Positions 27,138-36,350 of a stretch of DNA of 64,000 bases are shown one piece after another (the stretch's first letter is position 1; every line of letters begins with the position of its first letter). Source of the DNA: CAVOOW01 sp963697675 (GTDB lineage Bacteria > Actinomycetota > Actinomycetes > JACCUZ01); contig CAVOOW010000006.1 of NCBI GenBank assembly GCA_963697675.1, positions 372,001 to 436,000 of the forward strand, given 5' to 3'. Position numbers and translations under genes: made by a program. The notes below the pieces were generated by a model that was given only the letters and a program-made list of their open reading frames with translations, ran no database searches and had not been told where the DNA came from.

Positions 27138-27214
27138 CTCGCCGACTAACGGCGAGTCGAGCCCACGCGTCGCGATGGCAGACGTACGGGCCTGCTGAGG
27201 CGACGGTTCGCCTC
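27138..27214. terminator. Two stem-loops between bioF and the convergent ClpN gene
   Basis: CTCGCCG-ACTAA-CGGCGAG at 27138-27156 and GAGGCGA-CGGT-TCGCCTC at 27197-27214, each a perfect 7-bp stem. They sit between convergent genes where a bidirectional terminator is expected; no T tract. Confidence 0.45.
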
Positions 27215-27236
27215 GTGAGGTGACCCGGGGGCGGAC

Positions 27237-27729
27237 TCAGGCGGCGTCGGACAACCTCGATCGCACGGCGACCGCGTCCACGCCTAACCTGCCCAGCAGC
27301 TCGGTGGCCGGGTCGCGTGGGCCGCCGTCCAGCAGGGCGAGCAGCAGGTGCGTCGGCTCGAGGCGCCTCGTGTTGCGGGCCTGCGCCTGCGCCAACGTGC
27401 GCCGCAGCGCGGCACCGGCTGCGCGCGTGAACGGGCGGCGGCCGTAGGACCGGGACGCCGGGATGCCCGCGTCGGCAGCGGTGTCGACAGCCGCATTGAC
27501 ATCGACATCCACGCCGACCGCCGCCAGGGCATCGTCGTCCATCGAGTCCAGGGCCCGTCGGGCGCTCGCTCAGGTCGATGCCGATCGACCGCGTGGCCGG
27601 CGAGTCGGCGTCGTGCAGCAGGCCGAGCAGCAGGTGCTCGGTGCCGACCCTCGGGTCACCCCGGCGCCCCGCCTCGTCGACCGCGGCACTGACTGCGGCT
27701 CTCGCCGACGCGCTGAACCGGTTGATCAT
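27237..27729 (-). CDS. Clp N-terminal-domain protein (no ATPase), frameshifted
   Basis: Two Clp-N repeats without an AAA+ module: MINRFSASARAAVSAAVDEA with GTEHLLLGLL in the first, RAAGAALRRTLAQAQ with EPTHLLLALL in the second. The halves are in different frames; one surplus G in the GGG at 27560-27562 explains it and a 163-residue protein results. Free-standing Clp-N proteins may act as substrate adaptors or decoys for ClpC. ATG 27729 follows an AAAGGTGAGAG binding site and lies 5 bp after the stop of the HTH gene, so both are on one mRNA. Confidence 0.78.
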
Positions 27730-27734
27730 CGCTC

Positions 27735-27947
27735 TCACCTTTCGAACCTTCCGTGCTTCTTGTGCACCGCCTGTCGGGAGACCCCCAGCGCGTCGCCGAT
27801 CTGCTCCCACGACCAGCCGTCGCGGCGAGCCGCGGCGACCTGCGCGACCTCGACCTGGTCGGCGAGCCGGCGAAGCGCGCCCACTGCACGCAGGCCCACC
27901 GACGGGTCGTCCGCGCCGATGCCGGCCGAGAGCTGCTGCAGGTCCAT
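27735..27947 (-). CDS. Small helix-turn-helix regulator upstream of ClpN
   Basis: 70 residues: a short helical N terminus (MDLQQLSAGIG), helices with VGALRRLADQVEVAQVAAAR and a C-terminal helix-turn-helix WEQIGDALGVSRQAVHKKH at about 46-64. ATG 27947 is selected since the promoter elements place transcription initiation at this codon; no Shine-Dalgarno is present. Two 18-bp palindromes cover its promoter, so it probably represses its own operon. Confidence 0.78.
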   Translation of the reverse strand: MDLQQLSAGIGADDPSVGLRAVGALRRLADQVEVAQVAAARRDGWSWEQIGDALGVSRQAVHKKHGRFER

Positions 27948-27950
27948 GCC

Positions 27951-27968
27951 TGTCAACCTACATTGACA
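27951..27968. promoter_or_regulatory. Operator 1 of the HTH-ClpN operon
   Basis: TGTCAA-CCTACA-TTGACA: imperfect 18-bp palindrome with the same outer hexamers as operator 2. It covers the -10 element and ends 4 bp before the HTH start codon, a classic repressor position. Confidence 0.7.
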
Positions 27969-27983
27969 ACCGCCTTGTGTCAA
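27955..27983 (-). promoter_or_regulatory. Promoter for the HTH-ClpN operon, leaderless
   Basis: On the minus strand, TTGACA (27983-27978), a 17-bp spacer and TAGGTT (27960-27955). The A of the start codon is the eighth base after the -10 hexamer, so the mRNA should begin at or one base before the ATG. Confidence 0.7.
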
Positions 27984-27995
27984 CCTTGGTTGACA
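27978..27995. promoter_or_regulatory. Operator 2 of the HTH-ClpN operon
   Basis: TGTCAACC-TT-GGTTGACA, a palindrome with perfect 8-bp arms; its right-hand TTGACA (minus strand) is the -35 box. Centre-to-centre distance to operator 1 is 27 bp. Confidence 0.75.
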
Positions 27996-28008
27996 GCGCG
28001 TCGGATCT

Positions 28009-31000
28009 CTAGCGGAGCAGGGTGCGGATCGTCCGCAGGGCGACCGACAGGGTGGCCAGGTCGAAGTTGTCCGTCGCGGCGATCTCCTCGAGGGTGCTCC
28101 GGGCGCGGGTGACGCCCTCGTGGTTGGCTTCCTCCCACGCCTCGATGCGCACCTGTGCGGGCTCGCTCGACGACGTCGAGGTGAGGACGTTGGTCGTCAG
28201 GCCGGCCAGCGCGGCGTAGAGGTCGTAGCGCAGCGCAGACCTGGCGAGCGCCGTCCACCGGTCACCTCGAGGCAGGTCGGTGATCCGGGTCAGCATCTGG
28301 TCCACCTCGATGCGTTCCGAGATCGCGAAGTAGATGGCCGCCACCTCGCCGGCCGGCCGTTTCTCCGCGGCCGCGATCTCGACGATGTCGAGCAGCGAGA
28401 ACGAGTCGAGCAGTCCTGCCGCGCGCAGCGCCAGGTCCTCGGGCACGCCACGGTTGGTGAACTCGGCCACCCGGACGCGCAGGCGGCGCTGCTCCGTGCC
28501 CACCAGGAACTCGGGCACGCGCGGCAGCAGTGCGTCGAGCCCGGCCTGGAAGTGATGCACTTCCGCTGCGACGTCGATGCTCGCCTGGCGACTCTGCAGC
28601 ACCCAGCGGGTGCTCCGGTCGAGCAACCGGCGACCCTCGAGATAGAGCATCGACTGGACGTCGGTGGGCAGCTTGTTGTCCTGCGACTCGATCTCGGCCC
28701 ACAGGTCGTCGAGGCGGAACACCTCGCGTACGAGCGTGTAGGCCCGGGCGATCTGCAGGGGGCTCGCCCCGGTCTCCTCCTGGGCGCGGAACACGAAGGT
28801 GACGCCGGCTCGGTTGACCATGTCGTTGATCACCCAGGTCGAGATGATCTCGCGACGCAGCGGATGCCGGACGAGCCGGTCGTCGAACTTCTCGACCAAC
28901 GGGTCGGGGAAGTAGCGACGGAGCGCGGCGCCGAACCAGGCCTCGTCCGGCAGCGGTGTGTCGAGGATCGTCGCCGTCAGCGTGATCTTCGCGTAGGCCG
29001 CCAGGACCGCGAGCTCGCTGGACGTCAGCCCGAGGCCGGCCGACAGCCGCTGGTCGATCATCGTCGCGGACGGGAGGAACTCCAGGGCGCGATCGAGCTC
29101 ACCGCGCTCTTCCAGCGCGCGGATGAAGCGCTTGTGCACCGAGAGCATCGCCGGTGCCTGGACCCTCGCGTTGCCGAGCAGGACGTTCTGCTCGTAGTTG
29201 TGCCTGAGCACCTGCCGTGCGACGTCGTCGGTCATCTCGACGAGCAGGGCGTTGCGGCCCGCCATGTCCATGCGCCCTTCGCGCACGACCTGGTCGAGCA
29301 GGATCTTGATGTTGACCTCGTGGTCGGAGGTGTCGACCCCTGCCGAGTTGTCGATGGCATCGGTGTTGATGTGCCCACCGGCGAGCGCGTACTCGATGCG
29401 ACCGAGCTGGGTCAGGCCGAGGTTGCCGCCCTCCCCGACGACCTTGGCGCGCAGCTCGGCGCCGTCGACGCGGATCGAGTCGTTCGCCTTGTCGCCGACC
29501 TCGGCATGGGTCTCGGTGCTCGCCTTGACGTACGTACCGATGCCGCCGTTCCAGAGCAGGTCCACCGGCGCAGCGAGGATCGCGCGAAGCAGGTCGGGCG
29601 GGGACATCGACGCGACCGATGCCTCGATGCCGAGTCGCTTCTTGACCTGTGCGGACAGCGGGATCGACTTCGCGGCGCGCGAGTAGATGCCGCCACCAGC
29701 GGAGATCAGGCTCGCGTCGTAGTCCGCCCAGGAGGAGCGCGGCAGGTCGAAGAGGCGGCGGCGCTCGGCGAACGAGCTCGCTGCGTCGGGATCGGGGTCG
29801 AGGAAGACGTGGCGGTGGTCGAAGGCCGCGGCGAGGCGGATGTGCTCGGAGAGCAGCATGCCGTTGCCGAAGACGTCGCCGGACATGTCACCGATGCCGA
29901 CCACGGTGAAGTCCTCGGCCTGCGTGTCGACGCCGAGCTCACGGAAGTGGCGCTTGACCGACTCCCAGGCACCACGCGCCGTGATGCCCATCGCCTTGTG
30001 GTCATAGCCGACCGACCCGCCGGACGCGAACGCGTCGCCGAGCCAGAAGCCGTAGTCCAGCGCCACCTGGTTCGCGATGTCGCTGAAGGTCGCCGTGCCC
30101 TTGTCAGCTGCGACGACGAGATAGCTGTCGTCGCCGTCGTGGCGCACCACCTGGGCCGGCGGCACGGTCACCGAGGTGCCCTGGTCGTCGATGCGGTTGT
30201 CGGTGATGTCGAGCAGACCGCCGATGAACGTTCGATAGCACGCAATGCCTTCTGCGAGCAGTGCCTCGCGGTCGGCAGTCGGGTCACCGGTTGCCGCCGG
30301 CGGGCGCTTGACGACGAACCCGCCCTTGGCGCCGACCGGCACGATGACGGCGTTCTTGACCATCTGTGCCTTGACCAGGCCGAGCACCTCGGTGCGGAAG
30401 TCCTCCCGCCGGTCTGACCAGCGCAAGCCACCGCGGGCGACCGCGCCGAAGCGCAGATGCACGCCTTCGACGCGCGGGCTGTAGACCCAGATCTCGAAGC
30501 GGGGCAACGGCTGCGGGAGGTCTGGCACGAGATGGGGATCGAGCTTGAAGGAGACGTAGGACTTGGGTCGACCGTCGGTGCCGGGCTGGAAGTAGTTGGT
30601 GCGCAGCGTGGCCCGGATGGCCCCCAGGAAGGCGCGCAGTATGCGGTCCTGGTCGAGACTCTCGACGGCGTCGAGCGCACCGGCGATCTCCTCCTGCAAC
30701 CCGTCGATCACCTCGTCCGCCGCCATCTCGAAGCCAGGGTCGAGGCGTGCCTCGAAGAGCCTGACCAGTAGTCGCGCGATGTGGACGTTCGAGGTCAGGC
30801 ACTCCTGGATGTAGTGCTGGCTGAAGGTCGACCCGCCCTGGCGCAGATACTTTGCGTACGCGCGCAGAACCATCGCCTGGCGCCAGGTCAGCCCCGCCCG
30901 CAGCACCAGCGTGTTGAACCCGTCGCTCTCCGCCTCGCCGGCCCAGACGGCCGCGAAGGCGTCCTGGAAGCGGGTCCGCGCGTCTTCCGAGCCGCCGTCG

Positions 31001-32937
31001 CCCGACGGCTCGTAGCGCAGCCCGAAGTCGTAGACCCACGCGCCGGGGCGGCCGGCCCGGTCGATCAGATAGGGCCGCTCGTCGACGACCTCGACGCCCA
31101 TCTCCTGCAACCGGGGCAGAACCAGAGAGAGCGACACCGGTTCTCCGACGTGGAACAGCTTGAGCCGGCGGTCGCTGGGCGCGGCATCGCGCGGAGCGTA
31201 CAGCGCCAGGTCGATGTCGCCCTTGTTCTTCAGCGCCTCGAGCCGGTGCAGGTCGGCGACGGCCGCAGCGGCGGGGAGGTCCTCCTTGTAGGCCTCGGGG
31301 AACGCCTCGCTGTAGATCGCCGCCAGGATCGACGACTCCCGGGGACCGCAGCTGGCGGCGAGTGCGTCGGCGAAGTCGTCGTCCCACGACCGCGTCGCGC
31401 GGACGAGCCGGCCCTCGATCTCGGCCGGGTCGACATCGGGCACGGCGTCCTTGGGGTCGACCCGCACGACGAAGTGCAGGCGCGCCAGCACCGACTCGGA
31501 CACCAGAGCGGTGTAGTCGATGCTCACGCCGTCGAAGGCGTCGAGGAGGATGTCCTCCATCTCCTGGCGGACATGGGTGGTGTAGCGGTCACGCGGCAGA
31601 TAGACCATGCAGGACATGAAGCGGCCGTAGTCATCCCGGCGCAGGAACAGCCGGAGCTGACGGCGCTCCTGCAGATGCAGCACGGCGAGCGCGGTCTTGG
31701 CGAGGTCCGCGGAGGAGATCTGGAACAGCTCGTCTCGCGGATAGTTCTCGAGGATCTGCAACAGGTCTTTGCCGGAATGGCTGTCCTTGGTGAACCCGGC
31801 GCCCCAGAGGAGCTCGATCGCCTTCCGGCGCAGCACCGGGATCTCGTGGATGCTCTCGTTGTAGGCGGCCGACGTGAAGAGTCCGAGGAAACGACGCTCG
31901 CCGACGACCTGGCCCTGTTCGTCGAACGACTTGACGCCGACGTAGTCGAGATAGGCGGGTCGGTGGACCGTCGAGCGGCTGTTGGCCTTGGTGATGACCA
32001 GCAGCTGGCGCTGACGGGCGCGGTCACTTGCTTCACGCGGCAGCCGACCGACGTCGGGTCCCTGCGACTGGTCGGCGCGCAGGATGCCCAGGCCGGTGCC
32101 GGCGACCGCAACGAGTCGCTCGCGGCCCGCGGCCCGGTCAGCGGACTCTGGCTGGGTGCTGTCGTCGAGGACGTATTCGCGATAGCCCATGAAGGTGAAG
32201 TGGTCGTCGGCCAGCCACTGCAACAGCTCCGTTGCCTCGGCCACCTCCTGTTCGGGCAGCCCGCGAGGGTGGCTGGCGGTGATCTCCCCGGCGATGCGCA
32301 GCGCGGTGGCTCGCATCTTCGGCCAGTCCTCGACGGCCTCGCGCACGTCGCGCAGCACACGCTCGAGGTCGGCGGTCAGCACCTCGTCACCGGTGACGTC
32401 GGTGCCGCGATCGATCTCTATGTGCATCCACGACTCGACCAGCTCGTCAGTGGTGGTCGGGCCGGCGCCCGACGTGTCGGACACCGCGATCAATGTGCCG
32501 GTGACATCGCGCCGCACGACGAACTGTGGGTGCACGACCAGCTGGATCGCCCGGCCGTGGCGGCTGAGCTCGGCGGTGACCGAGTCGACGAGGAACGGCA
32601 TGTCGTCGGCGACGACCTCCACCACGCTGTGGCCCTCGGCGGTCCAGCCGTCGCGTTCAGCGGTTGGGCTGGTGACCCGGACGTTGGCGGTGCCCTGCGG
32701 TCGGTGGCGCGCGAGCTCGCGGTGGGAGAAGGCAGCACCGACGACGTCCTCGTCACGCCGGCGGACGATGTCCTCGGTCGCCACGTGGCGGTAGTAGCGG
32801 CGCAGGAAGGCGGCGGTGGCCGCCTCGTCTCCTGCAGCGCCTCCAGCGGCCTTGGCCGCGAGCCGGTCGAGCAGCGCTGCCTTCTCCTCGTCGAGTCCTA
32901 CGATCGTGCTCAGGTCGTCTTGCGTATCCGCCGACAT
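28009..32937 (-). CDS. gdh: NAD-specific glutamate dehydrogenase, large (GDH180) type
   Basis: 1642-residue enzyme of the L_180/GDH-4 class, about the usual size. It has the long N-terminal ACT-like regulatory region (QDDLSTIVGLDEEKAALL onward), a central catalytic domain with PVGAKGGFVVKRPP and SWADYDASLISAGGGIYSR, and a C-terminal helical domain. It deaminates glutamate to 2-oxoglutarate with NAD+. ATG 32937 is chosen; the frame runs on to 33045 but that part is Pro/Thr-rich with no homology pattern. Upstream on the same strand are tryptophan dioxygenase and P5C dehydrogenase, whose product is glutamate. Confidence 0.95.
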   Translation of the reverse strand: MSADTQDDLSTIVGLDEEKAALLDRLAAKAAGGAAGDEAATAAFLRRYYRHVATEDIVRRRDEDVVGAAFSHRELARHRPQGTANVRVTSPTAERDGWTAEGHSVVEVVADDMPFLVDSVTAELSRHGRAIQLVVHPQFVVRRDVTGTLIAVSDTSGAGPTTTDELVESWMHIEIDRGTDVTGDEVLTADLERVLRDVREAVEDWPKMRATALRIAGEITASHPRGLPEQEVAEATELLQWLADDHFTFMGYREYVLDDSTQPESADRAAGRERLVAVAGTGLGILRADQSQGPDVGRLPREASDRARQRQLLVITKANSRSTVHRPAYLDYVGVKSFDEQGQVVGERRFLGLFTSAAYNESIHEIPVLRRKAIELLWGAGFTKDSHSGKDLLQILENYPRDELFQISSADLAKTALAVLHLQERRQLRLFLRRDDYGRFMSCMVYLPRDRYTTHVRQEMEDILLDAFDGVSIDYTALVSESVLARLHFVVRVDPKDAVPDVDPAEIEGRLVRATRSWDDDFADALAASCGPRESSILAAIYSEAFPEAYKEDLPAAAAVADLHRLEALKNKGDIDLALYAPRDAAPSDRRLKLFHVGEPVSLSLVLPRLQEMGVEVVDERPYLIDRAGRPGAWVYDFGLRYEPSGDGGSEDARTRFQDAFAAVWAGEAESDGFNTLVLRAGLTWRQAMVLRAYAKYLRQGGSTFSQHYIQECLTSNVHIARLLVRLFEARLDPGFEMAADEVIDGLQEEIAGALDAVESLDQDRILRAFLGAIRATLRTNYFQPGTDGRPKSYVSFKLDPHLVPDLPQPLPRFEIWVYSPRVEGVHLRFGAVARGGLRWSDRREDFRTEVLGLVKAQMVKNAVIVPVGAKGGFVVKRPPAATGDPTADREALLAEGIACYRTFIGGLLDITDNRIDDQGTSVTVPPAQVVRHDGDDSYLVVAADKGTATFSDIANQVALDYGFWLGDAFASGGSVGYDHKAMGITARGAWESVKRHFRELGVDTQAEDFTVVGIGDMSGDVFGNGMLLSEHIRLAAAFDHRHVFLDPDPDAASSFAERRRLFDLPRSSWADYDASLISAGGGIYSRAAKSIPLSAQVKKRLGIEASVASMSPPDLLRAILAAPVDLLWNGGIGTYVKASTETHAEVGDKANDSIRVDGAELRAKVVGEGGNLGLTQLGRIEYALAGGHINTDAIDNSAGVDTSDHEVNIKILLDQVVREGRMDMAGRNALLVEMTDDVARQVLRHNYEQNVLLGNARVQAPAMLSVHKRFIRALEERGELDRALEFLPSATMIDQRLSAGLGLTSSELAVLAAYAKITLTATILDTPLPDEAWFGAALRRYFPDPLVEKFDDRLVRHPLRREIISTWVINDMVNRAGVTFVFRAQEETGASPLQIARAYTLVREVFRLDDLWAEIESQDNKLPTDVQSMLYLEGRRLLDRSTRWVLQSRQASIDVAAEVHHFQAGLDALLPRVPEFLVGTEQRRLRVRVAEFTNRGVPEDLALRAAGLLDSFSLLDIVEIAAAEKRPAGEVAAIYFAISERIEVDQMLTRITDLPRGDRWTALARSALRYDLYAALAGLTTNVLTSTSSSEPAQVRIEAWEEANHEGVTRARSTLEEIAATDNFDLATLSVALRTIRTLLR

Positions 32938-33071
32938 CGTTGTCGTCGCTCCCGGTCCAGCTGTTCTGGTGGCTCGGGGCGGGCCCCCAGTGGTCTCGCG
33001 ACCGACCTTAGTCCCGCCTTCGACAGGCGTGGTGGAGTGGGACAAAGTCCCGCGGGCGCCGTCAGAGCCCG

Positions 33072-33899
33072 TCAGAGCTGCGAGCGCAGCTCCCAGAGCA
33101 GCGGGTAGTAGTGCAGACCGAGCCGGCCGCGCAAGTAGGGCGCTCCGGACGAACCGCCGGTGCCCGACTTGGTGCCGATCTGCCGCTCGACCATGATCAC
33201 GTGCCGCGACCGCCAGAGGGCGGCGTTCGCGTCGTGGTCGAGCAACCGCTCGGCGAGCTCCCAGATCTCGCCGAACTGGCCCCGGTCATGGGCAACGGTG
33301 AGCAGTGACTCCAGAACGTCGTCATCGGCGTCCGCCGGGAGCCCCGCGGCGTCGAGAACGTGCAGGAAGGCGTCCCACAGGGTCGGCTCCTCGAGCCGCA
33401 GACGCAACCGTCCCTCCTCGTCGTCTGTCAGTCCACGGAACCGCTGGAGATAACCAGGGTCCTTGGCGCCGGAGAGGAACTCGAGCTCGCGGAACTGCAC
33501 GCTCTGGAAACCGCTGGCCGGCGACAGCTTCTCGCGAAAGGCCAGGAAGTCCTGCGGCGTCATCGTCTCGAGCACGCCGACCTGCTGGATCAGAACGCTC
33601 TCGATCGTGTGGACCCGCACCAGCAGGTGCCGCGCCCACCAGAGGCCGCCCCCGAACATCGCGTCGCGCACCGCGGTCAGCTCGTGGAGGAGCTGCTTGA
33701 ACCACAGCTCATAGACCTGGTGGATCGTGATGAACAGCAGCTCGTCGTGGGCCGGCGGGTCGGACTCGACGCGCTGCTGGTCGAGCAGCTCGGCGACGCG
33801 CAGGTAGGAGCCGTAGGTCAGCCGCGCGCCCTCTTCACCGAAGTGCCGGTCGGCCTGCTCGTCGCCGGTGGGGGCGCGCGGTGTGGACACGTGGCCCAC
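33072..33899 (-). CDS. kynA: Tryptophan 2,3-dioxygenase
   Basis: 275-residue haem enzyme that opens the kynurenine pathway (L-Trp to N-formylkynurenine). Family signatures: LTYGSYLRVAELL at 28-40, FITIHQVYELWFKQLLHEL (56-74) with the distal-site histidine, FREKLSPASGFQS and the C-terminal LGLHYYPLLWELR. GTG 33899 opens the frame; GTG 33890 three codons later is equally likely. Kynureninase and kynurenine formamidase are not in the window. Lies 135 bp upstream of gdh. Confidence 0.94.
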   Translation of the reverse strand: MGHVSTPRAPTGDEQADRHFGEEGARLTYGSYLRVAELLDQQRVESDPPAHDELLFITIHQVYELWFKQLLHELTAVRDAMFGGGLWWARHLLVRVHTIESVLIQQVGVLETMTPQDFLAFREKLSPASGFQSVQFRELEFLSGAKDPGYLQRFRGLTDDEEGRLRLRLEEPTLWDAFLHVLDAAGLPADADDDVLESLLTVAHDRGQFGEIWELAERLLDHDANAALWRSRHVIMVERQIGTKSGTGGSSGAPYLRGRLGLHYYPLLWELRSQL

Positions 33900-33932
33900 C
33901 TTAGTGACGGTGTTTGCAGCGAATTGGCCCGG

Positions 33933-34127
33933 CTACTCCCGGCGGAACAACGCGGTGGCTATCGCTTGCACGTCCCGGTCGAGACTCTCGAAACGAAGGT
34001 TTAGCGCATCGAATCGAACGTCGATGATGTCCCGGAGAAGGCGAAGTTGGCTGACGATCAACGCTCCGATGACGGACAGCAAGACGCCGACCATGCCCAG
34101 CAGCGTCCAACTTTGAGCGTTGGTCAT
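33933..34127 (-). CDS. Small single-span membrane protein with coiled-coil tail
   Basis: 64 residues: one transmembrane helix (TLLGMVGVLLSVIGALIVSQ), then amphipathic heptads (LRLLRDIIDVRFDALNLRF) to a basic end LFRRE. ATG 34127 has GGGAGG 6 bases upstream; a GTG at 34133 falls inside that site. No named family recognised. Located between P5C dehydrogenase and kynA on the same strand. Confidence 0.65.
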   Translation of the reverse strand: MTNAQSWTLLGMVGVLLSVIGALIVSQLRLLRDIIDVRFDALNLRFESLDRDVQAIATALFRRE

Positions 34128-34201
34128 CTCCACCTCCCAGCCTCAGCGGCGCCGCCAGTACAGCCAAATCATGCCACGTCGGAAGACCCTCTGACTGAGC
34201 G

Positions 34202-35828
34202 TCAGGTCATGTGTGGATAGCGGTAGTCCGTGGGCGGGACGAACGTCTCCTTGATCGACCTGGTGCTCGTCCAGCGGAGCAGGTTCTGCGGGGCGCCGGC
34301 CTTGTCGTTGGTGCCACTCGCGCGGGCGCCACCGAAGGGCTGCTGCCCGACGACGGCCCCCGTGGGCTTGTCGTTGATGTAGAAGTTCCCGGCCGCGAAG
34401 CGCAGCTTCTCGCCGGCGTCCGCGATCGCCGTCGCGGTCCTGGGCGATGATCGCGCCGGTCAGTGCGTAAGGCGCCACGGACTCCATCTGGGTCAGCATC
34501 GCGTCGTAGTCGGAGTCCTCGTACACATGCACCGCGAGGATCGGGCCGAAGTACTCGGTCGTGAAGATCTCGTTGTCCGGATTGGAGGATTCCAGGATCG
34601 TGGGCCGTACGAAGTAGCCCTGGGTGTCGTCGCAGGTGCCACCCGCGATGACCGTGATCGAGTCGTCGCCCTTCGCGCGCTCAAGCGCGGCCTTGTGCTT
34701 CGCGAACGCCCGGTCGTCGATGACCGCGCCCATGAAGTTGGACAGGTCGGTGACGTCGCCCATCTTGATCGCGTCCGTCTCGGCGGCGATCTCGTCGCGC
34801 AGCCGCGACCAGATGCTGCGCGGCACGTAGGCGCGGGAAGCGGCCGAGCACTTCTGTCCCTGGTATTCGAATGCCCCGCGTACGAGGGCAGTCCGGAGCA
34901 CGTCGATGTCGGCGCTGGGATGGGCGACGACGAAGTCCTTGCCGCCGGTCTCACCGACGATGCGGGGGTAGGAGCGATAGCCGTCGATGTTCTCACCGAC
35001 CTCGCGCCAGAGCTTGTGGAACACCGCCGTCGAGCCGGTGAAGTGGATGCCGGCGAGGTCGGGGTCGGACAGCGCGACCTCGGACACCGGTGCCCCGTGG
35101 CCCGTGAGCATGTTGATGACGCCGGGCGGCAGACCCGCCTCCTCGAGCAGCATCATGATCAGGTGGGCGGCGGCCTGCTGGCTCGGCGCGGGCTTCCAGA
35201 TGACGACGTTGCCCATCAGCGCAGGGGCGGTCGGCAGGTTTCCGGCGATCGCTGTGAAGTTGAACGGTGTGATCGCATAGACGAAGCCTTCCAGCGGCCG
35301 GTGGTCCGCGCGGTTCCACACCCCGGGCCCGGACTTCGGCTGCTCAGCGTAGATCTGCCGGGCGAAACCGACGTTGAAGCGCCAGAAGTCGATGAGCTCG
35401 CACGCCGCGTCGATCTCTGCCTGGATCGCGGTCTTCGACTGGCCGAGCATCGTGGCGGCGTTCAGGGTGGAGCGCCACGGCCCAGCGAGCAGGTCGGCGG
35501 CCTTCAGCACGATCGCCGCGCGGTCGTCGAACGACATCGCCCGCCAGCCCGGCGCGGCCGCCCGGGCGGCATCGATCGCCGCCCGCGCGTCGTCGGCACC
35601 CGCGCTGCCCATCGTGCCCAGCACGTGGTGCCGGTTGTGCGGTTGTACGACGTCGATCGGCGCCCCGGCTGCCATGCGGCGTTCGCCGCCGATGGTCATG
35701 GTCAGCTCATAGGTGTCGCTCTGCATCCGCTTGAGCGTGCCCTCGAGCTCGGCGCGCTCCGCGCTGCCTGGTGCGTACTGGCGGACCGGTTCGTTGACCG
35801 GCTCGGGAATCGTGGTGACGGCGTCCAT
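34202..35828 (-). CDS. pruA: L-glutamate gamma-semialdehyde (P5C) dehydrogenase, frameshifted near C terminus
   Basis: Aldehyde dehydrogenase of the P5CDH family, 541 residues once one base at 34435 is removed (expected length). Signatures: FVYAITPFNFTAIAGNLP, NVVIWKPAPSQQAA for NAD binding, the general base in VGETGGKDF and nucleophile C327 in GQKCSAASRAYVP. After the break, AIADAGEKLRF and FGGARASGTNDKAG continue in the other frame to TGA 34202-34204. It oxidises glutamate semialdehyde to glutamate, the second step of proline degradation. No proline dehydrogenase is adjacent, but NAD-GDH lies downstream. Start ATG 35828 (GTG 35834 possible). Confidence 0.88.
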
Positions 35829-35861
35829 GAGCACATCGTGGCACGACGTAGCAAAAGGCGG

Positions 35862-36350
35862 TCAGGTCTCCAGCTCGACGAGCACACCGATCTCCTGGGC
35901 GGCGTACCAGGCGAGCTCGTGGTCCTCGACGCTGTCCACCACGAATCGTGCATCGTCGTCGCCGTCGTCTGCCGCGTGGAGAGCAGCCACCGCACGTCGT
36001 ACGTCGTCACTGGCGCTCGCGTCGTCGACCAGGGCGGAAACGACCTGGCTCAGCGGTACGGGCGAACCGGGCCGCACGGCGGCGCGGCCCAGATCCGGTG
36101 CGGGCCGGACGGCGGAGTCCGGAACCTCCGCGGCTACCACGACTCGACGGGCCGACCCGTCCTGCGCCTGCAGATAGAGCGAGGCACGGGCGGCGGCAAC
36201 CGCGGCGGCGTACTCCAGCTCCTCGATGTCGCCCTCGACGTACCACTCGCGCAGCACCGGCGTCACCGCGTAGGCGACGTCGAGATCGAACTGGCCGGCA
36301 TCGAGGGCCGCAGCCAGCCGGGGCAACGTCGCGGGGAGGTAGATGCGCAT
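35862..36350 (-). CDS. DUF6912 family protein
   Basis: 162-residue acidic protein; MRIYLPATLPRLAAAL at the N terminus and AYAVTPVLREWYVEGDIEELEYAA are the signature of this actinobacterial family of unknown role. Its ATG (36350) directly follows the patatin stop codon, so it is the third gene of a tightly packed lipid operon. No signal peptide or membrane segment. Confidence 0.75.
   Translation of the reverse strand: MRIYLPATLPRLAAALDAGQFDLDVAYAVTPVLREWYVEGDIEELEYAAAVAAARASLYLQAQDGSARRVVVAAEVPDSAVRPAPDLGRAAVRPGSPVPLSQVVSALVDDASASDDVRRAVAALHAADDGDDDARFVVDSVEDHELAWYAAQEIGVLVELET

Noticed and set aside
1574..34435. Programmed +1 frameshifting as a shared mechanism
   Set aside because: The seven sites have no common slippery sequence or downstream structure, and the genes are unrelated; insertion errors explain them better.
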